A DNA stretch of 64,000 bases from Sphingopyxis granuli NBRC 100800 (lineage in GTDB: Bacteria; Pseudomonadota; Alphaproteobacteria; Sphingomonadales; Sphingomonadaceae). The notes beneath the pieces were generated by a model. It searched no databases, was not told where the DNA came from, and worked only from the letters and a program-made list of their open reading frames with translations. The translations under genes were made by a program, and so were the position numbers. Of the stretch, positions 34,873 to 43,283 are shown piece by piece. The stretch spans positions 1 through 64,000 of the forward strand of contig NZ_BCUA01000011.1 in the NCBI RefSeq assembly GCF_001591045.1, read 5' to 3'. Position 1 is the stretch's first letter. The number at the start of each line of letters is the position of its first letter.

Positions 34873-35934
34873 TTATTCCGCCGCGATGCCCGCCTTGGCG
34901 AACATGTCCTCGCCGTCGCCTTCGGCTTCGTCGACCGGCGCGTCGTCGTTCGCCTTCGCCTTCTTGCGGTTGTCGAAGCTGTCCCACACGCTGTTCCAGT
35001 CGCCGCGCGTCGCCGCCTTCGAATATTCGGTGGCGCGGGTTTCGAAGAAGTTGGCGTGCTCGACGCCGTTGAGCAGCGGCGCGAGCCAGGGGAGGGGATG
35101 CTCCTCGATCATGTAGATCGGCTGGAAACCGAGCTGCCCCAGGCGCCAGTCGGCGATGTAGCGGATATAGCGCTTGATCTCCTTGGGCGTCATGCCGGGG
35201 ACTGGACCCTGCTCGAACGCAAGGTCGATGAACGCATCCTCGAGCCGCACCGTCTTCTGGCAGCAGTCGATGATGTCCTCCTTCACCGCCTTGGTCAGGC
35301 AGTCGCGTTCCTTGGCGAAGGCGTGGAACAGGCGCGTGATGCCTTCGCAATGCAGGCTCTCGTCGCGGATCGACCAGCTGATGATCTGACCCATTCCCTT
35401 CATCTTGTTGAAGCGCGGGAAGTTCATCAGCATCGCGAAGCTGGCGAAGAGCTGAAGCCCTTCGGTGAAGCCGCCGAACATCGCAAGCGTACGCGCGATG
35501 TCCTCGTCATTGTCGACGCCGAAGGTGCCCATATAGTCGTGCTTGGCGCGCATCTCCTCATATTCGAGGAACATGCCATATTCGCTTTCGGGCATGCCGA
35601 CCGTGTCGAGCAGGTGCGAATAGGCCGCGATGTGGACCGTTTCCATGTTGCTGAACGCGGTCAGCATCATCTTGATCTCGGTCGGCTTGAACACGCGGCC
35701 GTATTTTTCGTGGTAGCAGTCCTGCACCTCGATGTCGGCCTGGGTGAAGAAGCGGAAGATCTGGGTCAGCAGATTGCGTTCGTGGTCGCTGATCTTCTGC
35801 GCCCAATCGCGGCAATCCTCGCCCAGCGGCACTTCTTCGGGCACCCAGTGAATCTGCTGCTGGCGCTTCCAGAAATCATAGGCCCAGGGATATTCGAAGG
35901 GCTTGTAGGTCTTGCGGGCTTCGAGAAGAGGCAT
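34873..35934 (-). CDS. nrdB: Ribonucleotide reductase class Ia, small subunit
   Basis: The 353-residue radical-generating subunit. Iron ligands are seen in QADIEVQD (67-69), NMETVHIAAYSHLL (Glu98, His101), FTEGLQLFASF and DESLHCEG; the radical tyrosine is Tyr105 in the same helix. The C-terminal acidic tail (EAEGDGEDMFAKAGIAAE) contains the segment that docks on NrdA. It is on the same strand as nrdA and separated from it by a small membrane protein gene, so the three are probably co-transcribed. Confidence 0.97.
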   Translation of the reverse strand: MPLLEARKTYKPFEYPWAYDFWKRQQQIHWVPEEVPLGEDCRDWAQKISDHERNLLTQIFRFFTQADIEVQDCYHEKYGRVFKPTEIKMMLTAFSNMETVHIAAYSHLLDTVGMPESEYGMFLEYEEMRAKHDYMGTFGVDNDEDIARTLAMFGGFTEGLQLFASFAMLMNFPRFNKMKGMGQIISWSIRDESLHCEGITRLFHAFAKERDCLTKAVKEDIIDCCQKTVRLEDAFIDLAFEQGPVPGMTPKEIKRYIRYIADWRLGQLGFQPIYMIEEHPLPWLAPLLNGVEHANFFETRATEYSKAATRGDWNSVWDSFDNRKKAKANDDAPVDEAEGDGEDMFAKAGIAAE

Positions 35935-36068
35935 GGTTCGTTTCTTTCGTCAGGCAATGGCAGCAGCAGGGCGGACAGGGACAGACGCCGGACGGCCCGG
36001 CGGGCGTCCGGCGTGATAGAAGGGGGTGCGCGGGCCCGGTGCCCCTGCCCCCGGTGCTCGTGCCGACG

Positions 36069-36383
36069 TCAGCCGGCGGGCGGGATATAGGGCGCGCCGA
36101 GCGTCGCGCGACTGTCGATCGCGTCGATCTCCTGACGCTCCCCGCTCAGGAACAGCATCAGGAAGGCGCCGAATCCGCCGAGAACGAACAGGATGATCGC
36201 GATCCACACCGCGCGCGCCGACGCCGTCACGCCGCGCGGCGCCGGACCGGGTTCCAGATCGTTGGTACGCCTGGCAAACAGGCGCGCCACGCCGCGCGCG
36301 TTGATGATGAGCCAGATCATCGCGACGAAGCTGACCAGCGTGAACAGCGCCGTCAGGATCGGGTAGTGGATGATGTCGCTCAT
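36069..36383 (-). CDS. Small membrane protein between nrdA and nrdB
   Basis: A 104-residue protein with two predicted spans (about 9-29 and 57-80) and a basic cytoplasmic loop (ARGVARLFARRTNDLEPG). The ATG at 36383 is preceded by GCGGAG at the proper distance; an ATG two codons earlier is too close to it. It lies between nrdA and nrdB on the same strand. No family or role in nucleotide reduction is known. Confidence 0.7.
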   Translation of the reverse strand: MSDIIHYPILTALFTLVSFVAMIWLIINARGVARLFARRTNDLEPGPAPRGVTASARAVWIAIILFVLGGFGAFLMLFLSGERQEIDAIDSRATLGAPYIPPAG

Positions 36384-36485
36384 CGCCATGCTCCGCTTCG
36401 GCCCGCCTCGCGTTGGAATAACGCGCGAGGGCTGCGGAGGATGCGTGGCGGCGCTCGCCGTGGGACAGGGATGCGCGTGCGCGCA

Positions 36486-38429
36486 TCACTGGCACGCCAG
36501 GCATTCGTCGTAATCGGTGCTTTCGGCCGTGAGTTCGTATTTGGGCGCTTCGGCCGTGTTATCGGCCTCGACACCGCCCGCGAAGCCCGCGCGCTGCACC
36601 GACTTGGACCGCAGATAATAGAGCGACTTGATACCGAGTTCCCACGCGCGATAGTGGAGCATCAGCAGGTCCCACTTCTCGACGTCCGCCGGGATGAACA
36701 GGTTCAGCGACGCCGCCTGGTCGATATAGGGCGTGCGGTCGGCGGCGAGTTCGAGCAGCCAGCGCTGGTCGATCTCGAAGCTCGTCTTGAACGCGTCCTT
36801 CTCGTCCTGCGTCAGGAAGTCGAGGTGCTGAACGCTGCCGCCCTTTTCGAGGATCGAATTCCACACCGCATCGCTGTTCTTCGCCTTGTCGACGAGCAGC
36901 GATTCGAGGTGCGGGTTCTTGACCACGAAGCTGCCCGACAGCGTCTTGTGGGTGTAGATGTTCGCCGGGATCGGCTCGATGCATGCGCTGGTGCCGCCGC
37001 AGATGATGCTGATCGACGCGGTCGGTGCGATCGCCATCTTGCAGCTGAAACGCTCCATCACGCCCTGGTCCGCGGCGTCGGGGCAGGGGCCGCGCTCCTT
37101 GGCGAGCAGCATCGACGCCTGGTCGACCTGCGCACGGATATGCTTGAAGATGCGCAGGTTCCACGATTTCGCCATCGCGCCCTCGAAGGGCAGGCCGCGC
37201 GCCTGGAGGAAGCTGTGGAAGCCCATGACGCCGAGCCCGACCGAGCGTTCGCGGCTTGCGCTGTATTTGGCGCGCGCCATTTCGTCGGGCGCGCGGTCGA
37301 TATAGTCGCTGAGGACATTGTCGAGGAAACGCATCACGTCCTCGATGAACGGCTTGTCGCCGCTCCACTCGTCCCAGGTTTCGAGGTTGAGCGACGAGAG
37401 GCAGCAGACCGCGGTGCGGTCGTTGCCCAGATGGTCGCGGCCCGTCGGCAGCGTGATCTCCGAACAGAGGTTCGAGGTCGAGACCTTCAGCCCCAGGTCG
37501 CGGTGATGCTTGGGCATCATGCGGTTCACCTGGTCGATGAAGATGATGTAGGGCTCGCCGGTCGCGAGCCGCGTCTCGACCAGCTTCTGGAACAGCCCGC
37601 GCGCGTCGACGGTGCCGCGGACGCTCTGGTCCTTGGGGCTGCGCAGGTTGAATTCGGCGCCGTCGCGCACCGCTTCCATGAACTCGTCGGTCAGGAGGAC
37701 GCCGTGGTGGAGGTTGAGCGCCTTGCGGTTGAAGTCGCCCGACGGCTTGCGCACCTCGAGGAACTCCTCGATCTCGGGATGCGAAATGTCGAGGTAGCAG
37801 GCGGCCGAACCGCGGCGCAGGCTTCCCTGGCTGATCGCGAGGGTCAGCGAGTCCATCACGCGCACGAAGGGGATGATGCCGCTGGTCTTGCCGTTGAGGC
37901 CGACGGGTTCGCCGATGCCGCGGACATTGCCCCAATAGGTGCCGATGCCGCCGCCGCGGCTGGCCAGCCAGACATTCTCGTTCCAGGTACCGACGATCCC
38001 CTCGAGGCTGTCGTCGACCGAGTTCAGATAGCAGGAGATGGGCAGGCCGCGGCCGGTGCCGCCGTTTGAGAGCACCGGGGTCGCAGGCATGAACCAGAGG
38101 CGCGAGATATAGTCGTAGAGGCGCTGGGCGTGGTCGGCATCGTCGGCATAGGCGCAGGCGACTCGCGCGAACAGGTCCTGATAGGATTCGCCGGGCAGCA
38201 GATAGCGGTCCTGCAGCGTCTCCTTGCCGAAATCGGTGAGCAGCGCGTCGCGGCTGGAATCGGTCGTGACCTCGAATCGGCGCGCGTGCACTTTCGGTTC
38301 GCCCGAATCGCCCTGTTCGACGACCGGCGAATCAGTCTTCGATTCGGCCGCACCGGGCGCATCGTTTCTCGTCAGTTCCACCGTCGCCACGTCGTTCATC
38401 TCCACCCGTTCGGTCTCGCGAAAATCCAT
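36486..38429 (-). CDS. nrdA: Ribonucleotide reductase class Ia, large subunit
   Basis: Reduces ribonucleoside diphosphates to deoxy forms. The 647-residue protein contains the substrate-site cysteine segment LPISCYLNSVDD, the catalytic NLCSEITLP block, IAPTASISIICGGTSACIEPI, and the C-terminal shuttle cysteines DECLACQ. It is shorter than enterobacterial NrdA because the N-terminal ATP-cone is missing, so allosteric activity control by dATP at that site should be absent. A long leader separates it from the promoter at about 38640-38675. Confidence 0.96.
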   Translation of the reverse strand: MDFRETERVEMNDVATVELTRNDAPGAAESKTDSPVVEQGDSGEPKVHARRFEVTTDSSRDALLTDFGKETLQDRYLLPGESYQDLFARVACAYADDADHAQRLYDYISRLWFMPATPVLSNGGTGRGLPISCYLNSVDDSLEGIVGTWNENVWLASRGGGIGTYWGNVRGIGEPVGLNGKTSGIIPFVRVMDSLTLAISQGSLRRGSAACYLDISHPEIEEFLEVRKPSGDFNRKALNLHHGVLLTDEFMEAVRDGAEFNLRSPKDQSVRGTVDARGLFQKLVETRLATGEPYIIFIDQVNRMMPKHHRDLGLKVSTSNLCSEITLPTGRDHLGNDRTAVCCLSSLNLETWDEWSGDKPFIEDVMRFLDNVLSDYIDRAPDEMARAKYSASRERSVGLGVMGFHSFLQARGLPFEGAMAKSWNLRIFKHIRAQVDQASMLLAKERGPCPDAADQGVMERFSCKMAIAPTASISIICGGTSACIEPIPANIYTHKTLSGSFVVKNPHLESLLVDKAKNSDAVWNSILEKGGSVQHLDFLTQDEKDAFKTSFEIDQRWLLELAADRTPYIDQAASLNLFIPADVEKWDLLMLHYRAWELGIKSLYYLRSKSVQRAGFAGGVEADNTAEAPKYELTAESTDYDECLACQ

Positions 38430-38638
38430 CCTGCTTCACCCCGTTTGCATGGCGCGCGACGGCGCCTTCGTTCTTGTCTTGTTCGACTCGGGGCGAAGCC
38501 CCAGCCTAGCATCTTTCGGCGCGTCGGGTGGCACATATTTGGCGCACCACGTTCTTTTCCCGCCCCTCTGCACGAAGAGCGACGGAAATCCGCCATTTGC
38601 AGCCAGATACAATTTCTTGGGCCCCCCCGACGGATCAC

Positions 38639-38675
38639 CCACCACCTATAGTGCCACTTCGGCGCAGGGATGCAA
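38639..38675 (-). promoter_or_regulatory. nrdA promoter overlapped by a possible NrdR box
   Basis: On the minus strand TTGCAT (38670-38675) and ACTATA (38647-38652) are 17 bp apart. The -10 region is embedded in GCACTATAGGTGGTGG (38639-38654), which matches the NrdR consensus ACACWATATATWGTGT at about 11 of 16 positions. A second box at the usual spacing is not seen, so the NrdR assignment is weak. Confidence 0.4.
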
Positions 38676-38890
38676 GAGAGTAAATGCCCGATTACCGACT
38701 CGATTCGTCGCTGATTTGATTCGGTTCATCGCTCGCGCACGCTCCGCGACGCGCGCCGGTCACGCTATTCCGCGGGTTCGCCGCATTCAGGTGCGTGGCC
38801 GTCAGCGGCCGTGTCACGGCAGGGAGCGGGACGGGGGCAGTGGGCCCGGGGCGCGGACGGACATGGCTCCGTCTCGAATCGACTTTCGCC

Positions 38891-38922
38891 CAAAAAGAAA
38901 AGGCCCCGGCGATGCCGAGGCC
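38891..38922 (-). terminator. Intrinsic terminator of the 20-residue microprotein gene
   Basis: On the minus strand GGCCTCGGC-ATC-GCCGGGGCC (9-bp stem, one G-T pair) is followed by TTTTCTTTTT, starting 22 bp after the microprotein stop codon. Confidence 0.88.
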
Positions 38923-38943
38923 CTTCCTGCAGTTTTTCAAGGC

Positions 38944-39006
38944 TTAGGCGGACGCGCCGCCGATGGCGCTACCGGAGCCACCAAGCCAACCCCAAAACCA
39001 ACCCAT
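38944..39006 (-). CDS. 20-residue Trp/Gly-rich microprotein
   Basis: The frame reads MGWFWGWLGG-SGSAIGGASA. It has an AGGAG ribosome site eight bases upstream, a dedicated terminator just downstream, and an AT-rich upstream region with four TTAA motifs, so a short stand-alone transcript is likely. The aromatic Trp/Phe N-terminal half followed by a flexible Gly/Ser/Ala tail suggests membrane interaction. Its size puts it below normal ORF-calling limits. Confidence 0.65.
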   Translation of the reverse strand: MGWFWGWLGGSGSAIGGASA

Positions 39007-39117
39007 GATCAATCTCCTGTCGGCACTGCCCCACGAAAAGAACAGTTAACCGCGCGTATACCTTAATTTTTAAGGTAAATCGAGTCTTAACCAATGGGAT
39101 TGCCGCCAGATTGGCAG

Positions 39118-41406
39118 CTATGCGATGCGGCTGTGGGAGGTGGGGAAGATCGACGCGACCAGATCGGAAAACAACTGCGGTTTTCCAAGATGATACCCCT
39201 GTCCGACGTCGCAGCCGAGTTGATGGAGCAACGCCATCGTCGGGGCGTCCTCGATCCCTTCGGCGACCGCAACGGCGCCCAGGCGATGCGCCAGATCGAT
39301 GGTCGATTTGACGATTTCGAAGTTGCGCTGCGAATCGCGCATCGTCATCACGAATCGCTTGTCGATCTTGATCTCGTCGGCTTCGATCTCAGTCAGATAT
39401 TCGAGGTTGGACTGGCCGGTGCCATAATCGTCGATCGACAGGCGGATGCCGGCACGACGAAGCTGCGCCAGCGTCTGGCGCGCCTGCCGGCTGTTCTCGA
39501 TCTGCGCGGTTTCGGTAATCTCGATCGTCAGCAGTTCGGGCGGCAGATGATGCGCCGTGAGCATCACGCGGATCGTGCCGACGAGGTCGTCATGGTCGAG
39601 CAACGCCGCAGACAGGTTCACCGACATGTTGGCGTGGAGGCCGCGAGCATGCAGCTGGGCCGCCGACCGGATCGCCTGGTCCATGACGAACAGCGTCAGG
39701 CGATAGATGTCCTGGCTCTTCTCGGCCTGGACGATGAACTCGTCGGGCGGGATGGGGCCGCGGGTCGGATGCGTCCAGCGCACCAGCGCCTCCACGCCGA
39801 CCAGCTGGCCGGTCGCGATGCCATATTGCGGCTGAAAGGCGACCCAGATGTCGCCGCCGGTCAGCGCGTCCTCGAGCTGCGAATGGAAACTCAATTGCCA
39901 GCCGGCGTCCTCCTGCTGGCGGGGCATATGTTTGGTCCACAGCGCGCGGGTGCGGACCGCGTGATCGGCGGCGACCAGTGCCGCGGCCAGCCGCTGCGCG
40001 TTCGATCCCTCGAACTCGTCGTTGACGCCGAAGGCGATCGCGACGTCGATGCGCGCGCCGCCGATCGTCAGCGGGGCGTTGAACAGCGCGGCGAGACCCG
40101 CGAGCTGCGCCTCGATCTGGCTGTGCTGATAAAATGGGACGAGCCAGGCGAAGTTGCCGTCGGGGTCGTGGTGCAGCGCCGTCGACTGCGACGCGAGCTG
40201 CAGGCGTCGGGCGACCTGCTCGACGAGCTGCTGGCTGCCTTCGCCGGGCAGAAAGGCGACGAGATCGCCGAAATTGACAAGCTTTGCCGCAACCACGGTG
40301 TGGCTTCCGAACGGCGCCTGCGACCGCAACGCCTCGAAATTGGGTAGCCCCGATACGGGATTTTCGTGGAGCGCCGATTCGCGGCGGCGGCGGCGCGAAA
40401 CATTGGCACCGAACACCCCGATCAGGACCAGTGCGGCGCCGATCGAACAGGTGACGAGCATCGTCGTCAGCCAGACCTTGACGACGATCAGCGCCGCGAT
40501 CGTGCCCAATGCCGTCGCATTGAACCATCGGCCACGGCGGAAGGCGACGGCGCCCAACGTCGTGAGGAGGGCAAGCGCGAACGCCGGCATCCAGCCTATA
40601 TCGGCCGGATTGCCGCGCTTCAGCGTCTCCGCGCCGATGACATGGATGAAGGCGCCCGGCACGCGATTATGTCCCGGCAGAAAATGCGCGTCCTGAAAGG
40701 ATGGGGCGGTGGGTGCGAAGACGACATCCTTGCCCGCCAACTCGCGCCCGCCGACCTTTCCCGAGAGCAGGTCGATGGCCTCATAAACAGGAATGGAGCT
40801 GGTTCGATAGGAATAGTCGAGCGCGAAACTGCCGATCGGAAGCGACCGCTGCGCCAACAACGCGGAAAAGCTCGGAACGGTTTTCCCGCCGATCGAGACG
40901 GCCGTCGCGAGACGCCAGACCTGCCAGAAATCATATTCCAGCCCTATGCTGGCCTGACCGGCGGCAGAGCCGAACGCGGGACTGGGCAGGAACGTCGGCT
41001 GGAAATCGCCGGGCCTGTTCGAGCCGGCAACCAGCCCCAGGACGACCCGGTCGCCCATGCGGCGAATGGCCCCGGTCAGTCGGGGAAAGTCGCTGTCCGC
41101 CTCGCGTCGGTTGTAGTAGAAATCGATGAACAGCCGCCGCGCGCCGGCGGCATTGACCGCGTCGACGACCTGTGCGTGCTGTGTCAGCGAAAAGCTGGAT
41201 TTGGGCGAATTGTCGAGCGTTCGCTCGTCGATTGCGACGACCACGATATCGCCCGACACCGGTCGCCAGGCGAACCGGCCGATGGCCGCTTCGACCAGCC
41301 GGTCGAGCGGCACCGCGGCCGCCGACAGGCCGACGAGCACGCTCAACAGCAGCGACAGGCCGATGGACCGCCAACTGATGATCAGGCTTCTGACCGGATT
41401 GGGCAC
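39118..41406 (-). CDS. CHASE2-EAL cyclic-di-GMP phosphodiesterase
   Basis: A 762-residue membrane signalling protein: TM near 10-30, CHASE2-type sensory domain (about 45-265), three TM helices (about 272-288, 297-312, 317-336), a degenerate GGDEF-like region (about 345-490, with DPDGNFAW at the active-site position and no GGDEF), and an EAL domain (about 505-755). EAL catalytic residues are all present: Glu539 (VEALVRW), Asn597, Glu629 (EITET), Asp659/660 (DDYGTG), Lys680 and Glu716, Gln736. It should therefore hydrolyse c-di-GMP in response to an external signal. A CtrA-like box lies upstream. Confidence 0.92.
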   Translation of the reverse strand: MPNPVRSLIISWRSIGLSLLLSVLVGLSAAAVPLDRLVEAAIGRFAWRPVSGDIVVVAIDERTLDNSPKSSFSLTQHAQVVDAVNAAGARRLFIDFYYNRREADSDFPRLTGAIRRMGDRVVLGLVAGSNRPGDFQPTFLPSPAFGSAAGQASIGLEYDFWQVWRLATAVSIGGKTVPSFSALLAQRSLPIGSFALDYSYRTSSIPVYEAIDLLSGKVGGRELAGKDVVFAPTAPSFQDAHFLPGHNRVPGAFIHVIGAETLKRGNPADIGWMPAFALALLTTLGAVAFRRGRWFNATALGTIAALIVVKVWLTTMLVTCSIGAALVLIGVFGANVSRRRRRESALHENPVSGLPNFEALRSQAPFGSHTVVAAKLVNFGDLVAFLPGEGSQQLVEQVARRLQLASQSTALHHDPDGNFAWLVPFYQHSQIEAQLAGLAALFNAPLTIGGARIDVAIAFGVNDEFEGSNAQRLAAALVAADHAVRTRALWTKHMPRQQEDAGWQLSFHSQLEDALTGGDIWVAFQPQYGIATGQLVGVEALVRWTHPTRGPIPPDEFIVQAEKSQDIYRLTLFVMDQAIRSAAQLHARGLHANMSVNLSAALLDHDDLVGTIRVMLTAHHLPPELLTIEITETAQIENSRQARQTLAQLRRAGIRLSIDDYGTGQSNLEYLTEIEADEIKIDKRFVMTMRDSQRNFEIVKSTIDLAHRLGAVAVAEGIEDAPTMALLHQLGCDVGQGYHLGKPQLFSDLVASIFPTSHSRIA

Positions 41407-41446
41407 GCACGTCTCCAGCGATTGCCCGCCGTGCTTAGGACGCGAT

Positions 41447-41463
41447 GGTTATCATCGCGTTAA
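41447..41463 (-). promoter_or_regulatory. CtrA-like box upstream of the EAL gene
   Basis: On the minus strand, TTAAC-GCGATG-ATAACC shows half-sites 11 bp apart, one mismatch from TTAA-N7-TTAA(CC). It is 41 bp before the start codon and oriented like the element at 19306-19322. Confidence 0.4.
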
Positions 41464-41487
41464 TCATGCGCCCGACCCCGGCGGAAA

Positions 41488-43230
41488 TCAGCCGATCCGC
41501 GGTAGCGTGGGAAGCACGGCGTCGCCTGCGAGCACGGCGGCGGCCAGACCCGTCGCGGCGGGCACGATCTGCTGAAGATAGAAACGCGTCGAGGCGATCT
41601 TGGATCCCAGAAAGGCGGCATCGCCGTCGTCCGCTTCGAGCGCCGCTTTCGCCGCCCGATGCTCGATCGCCATCAGCCAGCCGCAGGTCGCCGTCGCGAG
41701 CATGGTCAGATAGGGATAGCTGCCCGCAAGCCGGTCGGGCATGCTCGCCTGTTCGAGCCAGTCGGTGACCGCGCCGCACGCCTCGGCAAGCTGCGCCAGT
41801 TCGGGGAAATCGGCGCCGCCGTGCGCGATGTCGGCGATCAGCGAGCGCACGCCCTCGCCGCCGGCAAGGCCGAGCTTGCGTCCGACGAGGTCGGCGGCCT
41901 GAATGCCGTTGGTGCCTTCATAGATCGGCGCGATGCGCGCGTCGCGGTAATGCTGCGCGGCGCCGGTCTCCTCGATGAAACCCATGCCGCCGTGGACCTG
42001 CACGCCGAGGCTCGCGACCTCGCAGCCGATGTCGGTCGCATGCGCCTTCGCCAGCGGGATCAGGACGTCGGCGCGCAGCGCCGCGGCAGCGTCGCCCAGC
42101 TTGCCGAAATCGGTCTGCGCCGACGCATAATAGATGAGCGCGCGCGCGGCCTCGGTCTGCGCGCGCATCCGCCACAGCATGCGCTTGACGTCGGGATGAT
42201 GCTCGATCGTCACCGGCGTGCGGTCGGGCGAACCCGCGAGTGCCGACTGGACGCGCTCGGCGGCATAGCGTTGTGCCTGCTGCAGCGCGCGTTCGGCGAT
42301 CTGGACGCCCTGACAGCCGACCATCAGGCGGGCGTTGTTCATCATCACGAACATCGCGCGCATGCCGCCCATCTCTTCGCCGACGATCTCGCCGAGGCAA
42401 TCCTCCTCCTCGCCATAGATCATCACCGCGGTCGGCGAGCCGTGGATGCCGAGCTTGTGTTCGATCGATGCGCAGCGCACGCCGTTCGAAATCGTCGGCC
42501 GCCCTTCGGCATCGAGCCGGTATTTGGGGACGAGGAACAGTGAGATGCCGCGCGTCCCCTCGGGCGCGCCCGGCGTGCGCGCGAGAACGAGGTGGACGAT
42601 ATTGTCGGTGAGGTCGTGCTCGCCGAAGGTGATGAAAATCTTCTGCCCCCTGATCCGGTAGAGGCCGGCATGTTCGCCCTCGGTCACCTTCTCGGCGGTC
42701 GAGCGCAGCGCGCCGACGTCGCTGCCCGCGCTCGGCTCGGTCAGGTTCATCGTGCCGTTCCACTCGCCGGTGACGAGCTTCGGGAGCCAGGTCCGGCGCT
42801 GTTCCTCGGTGCCATAGACCATCAGCGCGTGAATCGCGCCGGGGGTCAGGATGTTGCACAGGGTGAAGCCCATGTCGGCGCTGCCCAGCGCCTCGATCAC
42901 CACGGTCGCGAGGGTGAAGGGCAGGTCCTGCCCGCCATAGGCGGCGGGGCCGTCGAGGCTGCCCCAGCCCGCCTCGACGAATTGCCGATAGGCTTCCTTG
43001 AAACCCGGCGGCATGGTCACCTTGCCGTCTTCCCAGCGGGGATTGTTCACGTCGCCGACGCGGTTGAGCGGCGCGTAGACCTCTGCCGCGAAGTCGCCGA
43101 TGCCGGTGACGATCGCCTCGACCATGTCGGGGGTCGCGGCGGCGAAGCGCTCGTGCTGCGCCATCGCGTCGATGCGGGCGATATGGTCGAGGACGAATAG
43201 ATGTTCGGTGGTCGGCGCGGTGTAGGTCAT
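41488..43230 (-). CDS. Acyl-CoA dehydrogenase, long DmdC-like type
   Basis: A 580-residue acyl-CoA dehydrogenase with the core three domains plus the extra C-terminal helical domain of the ~600-residue group that includes DmdC (3-methylmercaptopropionyl-CoA dehydrogenase). It has NLTEPSAGSDVGALRS, TFGEHDL, and the active-site ARIAPIYEGTNGIQAADLVGRKL. Substrate cannot be assigned to DMSP breakdown without neighbours of that pathway, which are absent; long-chain acyl-CoA is equally likely. It is divergent from the tsaC-like gene with only about 50 bp between. Confidence 0.92.
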   Translation of the reverse strand: MTYTAPTTEHLFVLDHIARIDAMAQHERFAAATPDMVEAIVTGIGDFAAEVYAPLNRVGDVNNPRWEDGKVTMPPGFKEAYRQFVEAGWGSLDGPAAYGGQDLPFTLATVVIEALGSADMGFTLCNILTPGAIHALMVYGTEEQRRTWLPKLVTGEWNGTMNLTEPSAGSDVGALRSTAEKVTEGEHAGLYRIRGQKIFITFGEHDLTDNIVHLVLARTPGAPEGTRGISLFLVPKYRLDAEGRPTISNGVRCASIEHKLGIHGSPTAVMIYGEEEDCLGEIVGEEMGGMRAMFVMMNNARLMVGCQGVQIAERALQQAQRYAAERVQSALAGSPDRTPVTIEHHPDVKRMLWRMRAQTEAARALIYYASAQTDFGKLGDAAAALRADVLIPLAKAHATDIGCEVASLGVQVHGGMGFIEETGAAQHYRDARIAPIYEGTNGIQAADLVGRKLGLAGGEGVRSLIADIAHGGADFPELAQLAEACGAVTDWLEQASMPDRLAGSYPYLTMLATATCGWLMAIEHRAAKAALEADDGDAAFLGSKIASTRFYLQQIVPAATGLAAAVLAGDAVLPTLPRIG

Positions 43231-43283
43231 GAAGCGTCCCGTTTTAGGGGGTGATTCCGTTGCAGCCGGCGCTATAGCGCGGC

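Larger units (their letters stand above)
38430..38943. other. 514-bp region without a convincing protein gene: nrdA leader and promoter
   Basis: Reading towards nrdA (minus strand) it holds a sigma-70-like promoter near 38647-38675, then a leader of roughly 200 nt containing a small GGGGC-TTC-GCCCC hairpin (38490-38502). Beyond the promoter, 38676-38890 shows no frame, repeat or RNA I can support. The terminator of the 20-residue microprotein gene lies at its right end (38891-38922). Confidence 0.6.

Noticed and set aside
38430-38640. Riboswitch (e.g. cobalamin) in the nrdA leader
   Set aside because: No conserved aptamer motif seen; class Ia RNR does not need cobalamin.
38436-38645. 69-codon frame in the nrdA leader
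   Set aside because: Begins with GTG near the -10 region and has no ribosome site; probably untranslated leader.
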